Shown here piece by piece: positions 5,141 through 8,172 of a stretch of 8,172 nt of DNA. Position numbers and translations under genes: made by a program. How positions within the stretch are numbered: the stretch's first letter is position 1; every line of letters begins with the position of its first letter. The notes below the pieces were generated by a model that did not search any database, was not told the DNA's origin, and worked only from the letters and a program-made list of their open reading frames with translations. This DNA is from Chloroflexota bacterium (GTDB lineage: Bacteria > Chloroflexota > UBA6077 > CF-72): the NCBI GenBank assembly GCA_019247135.1, contig JAFAPL010000238.1, forward strand, positions 1 through 8,172. Reading direction: 5' to 3'.

Positions 5141-7207
5141 CTAGCGCGTATAGGCCGCGGCCACCCCACCGTCGACGTTCAAAATATTGCCCGTCGACTT
5201 CGCCGAACGGTCGGACGCAAAGAACAGCACCGCTTCGGCGACGTCCTCCGGAACCACATTCACCTTCAGTGTCGTCCGCGCTCGATAGTGTTCCTCGAGC
5301 TGATCCGGTTCGATGCCGTAGGTCTGCGCGCGCTGCTCGCGCCAACCGGAGTCCCATATCCCGGAGCCCCGCAGAACCGCATCAGGATTGACAGTGTTGA
5401 CCCGGATGCCTGACCCGCCGCCTTCTTCAGCCAGACACCGCGCCAGGTGAATTTCCAGCGCCTTGGCCGACGAATACGCCGCCGCGTTGCGTCCGCCAAC
5501 CAGGCCATTCTTGGAGGCAACGAACACGATGCTGCCGGTCAGGCCCTGTGCCTTCAAAACCCGAAACGCCTCGCGTGCGACCAGAAAATACGCGGTGCCA
5601 AGCACGCGCTGGTTGAGGTTCCACTCATCGAGCGAAGTTGCTTCAACGGGATTGGAGCTTGAAATGCCAGCATTCGAGACGACGATGTCCACGCCGCCAT
5701 ACGCGAGAACAGTTTTCGCGAAAGCGCTTTCGACGGCGCGTTCGTCTGTGACGTCCATGTGGACTGCTAACGCGCGCCCATCGCCGTTTGAGTTCTCGAG
5801 TGCCGCGGCCACTTCTGCCGCACCCTCCGCATTACGATCCGCCACGACGATGTGCGCGCCGGCATCCGCGAGGCGCACGGCGACCGCGCGCCCGATACCG
5901 GAGGCGCCTCCGGTTACGAGCGCGACCCGTCCGGCCAGCTCCTTGGGTCGCGGCGCGAGCGACAATTTGTACAGCTCCATCGGCCAGTACTCGATGCCGA
6001 AGGTTTCCTCGCGTGTCAGTGGAGCGAATCCTCCAAGACCAGCGGTGGTGGACAGGACGGCCATGGCGCGCTGGTACAGGTCGTCGGCGATCTTCGCTCG
6101 CCCGGCGTCGGGACCTGTCGTGATGATCCCGATACCCGGGATGATGACAACACGTGGCGCAGGATCCAGCATCTGTTCAGTGCCGCCGGCGCAGGTTGTC
6201 ACATACTGCGCGTAGCGCTTTTCGTAGGCCGCGACACGCTCGCGAATCGCTTCGGCGCCAACGGAGTCCGGTTCGAGAACGAGCGGCCACGGCTTGGTGT
6301 GCACCAGGTGATCCGGGCACGCCGGTCCCGCCTGCGCAAGGTCCGCCACGTCCGGCCGGCTCGCGAACTGTACAGCGGGGTCGCTGGTATCCACACGCAG
6401 CACCATTCGCTGTCGCGCGGAGACGGCGCCGCGCAAGACTGGCAGGGCCGCGACAAGCGCACGCTCCGTCGCCGCCGAGGTCTGGGACGCCGCGGCGGAC
6501 GCAACGACACGTCGTCGGTCCGCACGTTCGGCCAGGGCTTCCGCGGCGCGTGCAATCGTGGAGATCGTCGCGGCGTAGCACGCCTCGGCCGACTCACCCC
6601 ACGTGACGAGGCCGTGTTTCGCCATCAGCACGCATTCCGCGTCAGGTCGCTCGCTCACAGCCCCGGCGATGGTCTTGCCCAGGCCAAAGCCAGGCCGTTT
6701 CCAGGGCACCCAGAGCGCCTTTTCGCCCCAGAGCCGACGCGCGAGATCAGGTCCGTCGGGAACGGCGCACAACGCGATAATTGCATCCGGATGCGTGTGG
6801 TCAATATGCGCGAACGGCAGCATGCTATGCAGTGGCGTCTCGATGGAGGCGCGTGGTTGGCCCGGGCGGAGCACCGCATGCTCGTAAAAAATCACCAGGT
6901 CCTCGTCGCTCATCGAGTCTCTGTTCTGCAGGAGCTGCGCGTCGTCCAGTCTCAGCGCGGTGAACTGCTCCGGGCGGATGGTGCCAAGGTCCGACCCGGA
7001 GCCTTTCACATACAGCACACGCGTTTCGACGCCGCGGAAATCCACCTCGTGCGCCTTGGCGGACGTGTTGCCACCGCCCCAGTTGGTAACTGAGCGGTCC
7101 GCTCCGAGCAGATTCGAGCGATACGCCAGCAGCTGGAGCGGCGTGAACCCGTTCCCGCGCTCCGCACTCCAGCAGTTGCTGGGCGGTTGAATGGGGAATG
7201 CCGTCAT
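5141..7207 (-). CDS. Bifunctional rhamnulose-1-phosphate aldolase / lactaldehyde dehydrogenase
   Basis: A 688-aa fusion of the RhaD aldolase-alcohol dehydrogenase type (the RhaEW/YuxG family). The N-terminal half (about 20-390) is a class II aldolase domain with TNWGGGNTSAK (41-51), the metal-binding HTHP with His137 and His139, and AKHGL with His198. It cleaves L-rhamnulose 1-phosphate to dihydroxyacetone phosphate and L-lactaldehyde. The C-terminal part (about 425-685) is a short-chain dehydrogenase with the nucleotide-binding TGGASGIG (432-439), NAGIS (512-516) and a Ser565/Tyr578/Lys582 catalytic set (YSSAK). It would oxidise or reduce the lactaldehyde, in known members giving lactate with NAD+. 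The length matches the family and no active-site residue seems missing. The ATG overlaps the isomerase stop as ATGA and no strong Shine-Dalgarno precedes it, so translation is probably coupled. Cytoplasmic. The aldolase assignment rests on the whole-protein architecture plus the neighbouring isomerase. Confidence 0.93.
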   Translation of the reverse strand: MTAFPIQPPSNCWSAERGNGFTPLQLLAYRSNLLGADRSVTNWGGGNTSAKAHEVDFRGVETRVLYVKGSGSDLGTIRPEQFTALRLDDAQLLQNRDSMSDEDLVIFYEHAVLRPGQPRASIETPLHSMLPFAHIDHTHPDAIIALCAVPDGPDLARRLWGEKALWVPWKRPGFGLGKTIAGAVSERPDAECVLMAKHGLVTWGESAEACYAATISTIARAAEALAERADRRRVVASAAASQTSAATERALVAALPVLRGAVSARQRMVLRVDTSDPAVQFASRPDVADLAQAGPACPDHLVHTKPWPLVLEPDSVGAEAIRERVAAYEKRYAQYVTTCAGGTEQMLDPAPRVVIIPGIGIITTGPDAGRAKIADDLYQRAMAVLSTTAGLGGFAPLTREETFGIEYWPMELYKLSLAPRPKELAGRVALVTGGASGIGRAVAVRLADAGAHIVVADRNAEGAAEVAAALENSNGDGRALAVHMDVTDERAVESAFAKTVLAYGGVDIVVSNAGISSSNPVEATSLDEWNLNQRVLGTAYFLVAREAFRVLKAQGLTGSIVFVASKNGLVGGRNAAAYSSAKALEIHLARCLAEEGGGSGIRVNTVNPDAVLRGSGIWDSGWREQRAQTYGIEPDQLEEHYRARTTLKVNVVPEDVAEAVLFFASDRSAKSTGNILNVDGGVAAAYTR

Positions 7208-8172
7208 TGCCAGCCTGCCGCAACGCCTCCGACGCGTGTCTCGGTCCGCCGCTGCTGTTCGTCACTCTCGAGATATGCGGCGTACGGGTCTTCTGGAAGG
7301 CCAGCCTCCGCTCGGCATAGCGCGAGCAACGGTCGCACGTCCGTATCGTATGCGTCCTTGAGAATGCGATTGGCTTCGAGTACGTCGCCCTCGGCTTGCG
7401 CGCGATGCAATGCTTCGAGGTCCACCAACAGCGCTTTCGCGAAAGCCTCCTGGAGGTTCATGACCGAGCGAATCACGGCCGGGATCTTGGGCTCGATGTT
7501 GTGACACTGGTCCAGCATGTACACCGTCTGTTCGGCACACCGTCGCGCGACCGGATCGTCCGAGTCAGCCAGCGCCTTGACCAGCTCGTGGCAGATGCGG
7601 AAGAGCTGATACGGATCAATGCTGCCGACCATCAGGTCGTCGTCGCCGTACTTCTTGTCGTTGAGGTCGAAGCCGCCGAGCCGACCCTCCTGCAGCAGGT
7701 AGGCCACGATCTGCTCGATGTTGACGCCCATTGCGTGATGGCCGGTGTCGACACACACGACCGCTCGATCGCCAACGTGCTGGCAGACGCTCAGCGACTG
7801 CCCCCAGTCCTGGACATCCGTGTGGTAGAAGGCCGGCTCGTAGAACTTGTACTCCAGGAACAGGCGAGCGGTGTCGGGCAGCTCGGCGTAAATTTCGTTG
7901 AGCGTGTCGATCAGGCGTGTGCGGCGCGCGCGGAAGTCATCCTGACCCGGATAATTCGTCCCGTCGGCGAGCCAAACCTTGACCACGTCGGAGCCTGTTT
8001 TTCGAGCGATCTCGCAACACTCGACGATGTGGCGGACGGCTTTGGCGCGCACGGCCGCCGACGGATGGCACAGCGAGCCGAGCTTGTAATCCTCGTCCTG
8101 AAACGTGTTGGAGTTGATGCCGCCAATGCGCACGCCGCGCTCCTTCGCGAACGCGGCAAGGGCCGAGAAGTC
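7204..8172 (-). CDS. L-rhamnose isomerase, partial (N-terminus outside the window)
   Basis: A sugar isomerase of the RhaI type (xylose-isomerase-like TIM barrel) that converts L-rhamnose to L-rhamnulose. The frame is open to the window edge: 13 codons precede the GTG at 8133, so that GTG is internal. About 322 residues are visible and roughly 90-100 N-terminal residues should lie upstream. Counting from the GTG codon at 8133 as residue 1, family motifs are WLADGTNYPGQ (54-64), LEYKFYEP with Glu94 and Lys96, DTGHH with Asp129 and His132, the acidic DDD with Asp164 and Asp166, and MLDQCHN with Asp208. These correspond to the metal ligands and catalytic residues of Pseudomonas stutzeri rhamnose isomerase, except that the GGFH histidine of that enzyme reads GGFD here (Asp156). 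It is the first rhamnose enzyme of the operon and overlaps the aldolase/dehydrogenase gene by 4 bases. Confidence 0.9.
   Translation of the reverse strand, partial: DFSALAAFAKERGVRIGGINSNTFQDEDYKLGSLCHPSAAVRAKAVRHIVECCEIARKTGSDVVKVWLADGTNYPGQDDFRARRTRLIDTLNEIYAELPDTARLFLEYKFYEPAFYHTDVQDWGQSLSVCQHVGDRAVVCVDTGHHAMGVNIEQIVAYLLQEGRLGGFDLNDKKYGDDDLMVGSIDPYQLFRICHELVKALADSDDPVARRCAEQTVYMLDQCHNIEPKIPAVIRSVMNLQEAFAKALLVDLEALHRAQAEGDVLEANRILKDAYDTDVRPLLALCRAEAGLPEDPYAAYLESDEQQRRTETRVGGVAAGWQ

Noticed and set aside
5852..7093. Long plus-strand open frame (413 codons) opposite the aldolase/dehydrogenase
   Set aside because: Arg- and His-rich with no motif. It is the expected shadow of a GC-rich gene; the minus strand encodes a complete, recognisable enzyme.
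1..8172. CRISPR array, tRNA/rRNA, insertion sequence, toxin-antitoxin or phage-defence system
   Set aside because: No regularly spaced repeats, no tRNA-like cloverleaf noticed, no transposase or defence domain. The window is explained by metabolic, redox and transport genes.

Overview
The window is GC-rich bacterial chromosomal DNA, densely coding, with strongly G/C-biased third codon positions. It resembles a soil or environmental heterotroph. The gene types (rhamnose aldolase/dehydrogenase fusion, rhamnose isomerase, Tat-type secreted dienelactone hydrolase, BBE-type flavin oxidase, VIT1-type metal transporter) are common in Chloroflexota and Actinomycetota. No marker gene settles the phylum, so this placement is low-confidence inference.

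Left block (79-3423, minus strand), in transcription order: a lipoprotein with two cupredoxin domains; a FAD-linked oxidase whose Shine-Dalgarno overlaps the cupredoxin stop codon; and, after a 145-bp gap with two hairpins and a tandem heptamer, a secreted dienelactone-hydrolase-family protein. The first two are almost certainly one transcript. The third may be co-transcribed or have its own promoter. Together they look like a redox and hydrolysis module: envelope copper protein, oxidase, exported hydrolase. The substrate cannot be read from the sequence. Bases 1-126 may hold the tail of a plus-strand gene that converges on the hydrolase.

Centre (3577-4987, plus strand): diverging from the cupredoxin gene across 153 bp is an orphan NarL/LuxR-type response regulator, with no kinase in the window. 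After a 43-bp gap comes a five-helix VIT1/CCC1-family iron/manganese transporter with its acidic cytosolic metal-binding domain. Copper-protein and metal-transport genes flanking one regulator suggest metal or redox regulation, which is inference.

Right block (5141-8172, minus strand): L-rhamnose catabolism. An L-rhamnose isomerase, cut by the window edge, overlaps by ATGA the gene for a bifunctional rhamnulose-1-phosphate aldolase/lactaldehyde dehydrogenase. The kinase step between them is not in the window. The convergent gap between the rhamnose operon and the transporter (4988-5140) holds a cluster of GC-rich inverted repeats resembling dispersed extragenic palindromes.

I found no RNA gene, CRISPR array, transposase, phage gene or clear novel system. 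The least ordinary items are the cupredoxin-oxidase-hydrolase gene set and the palindrome cluster.
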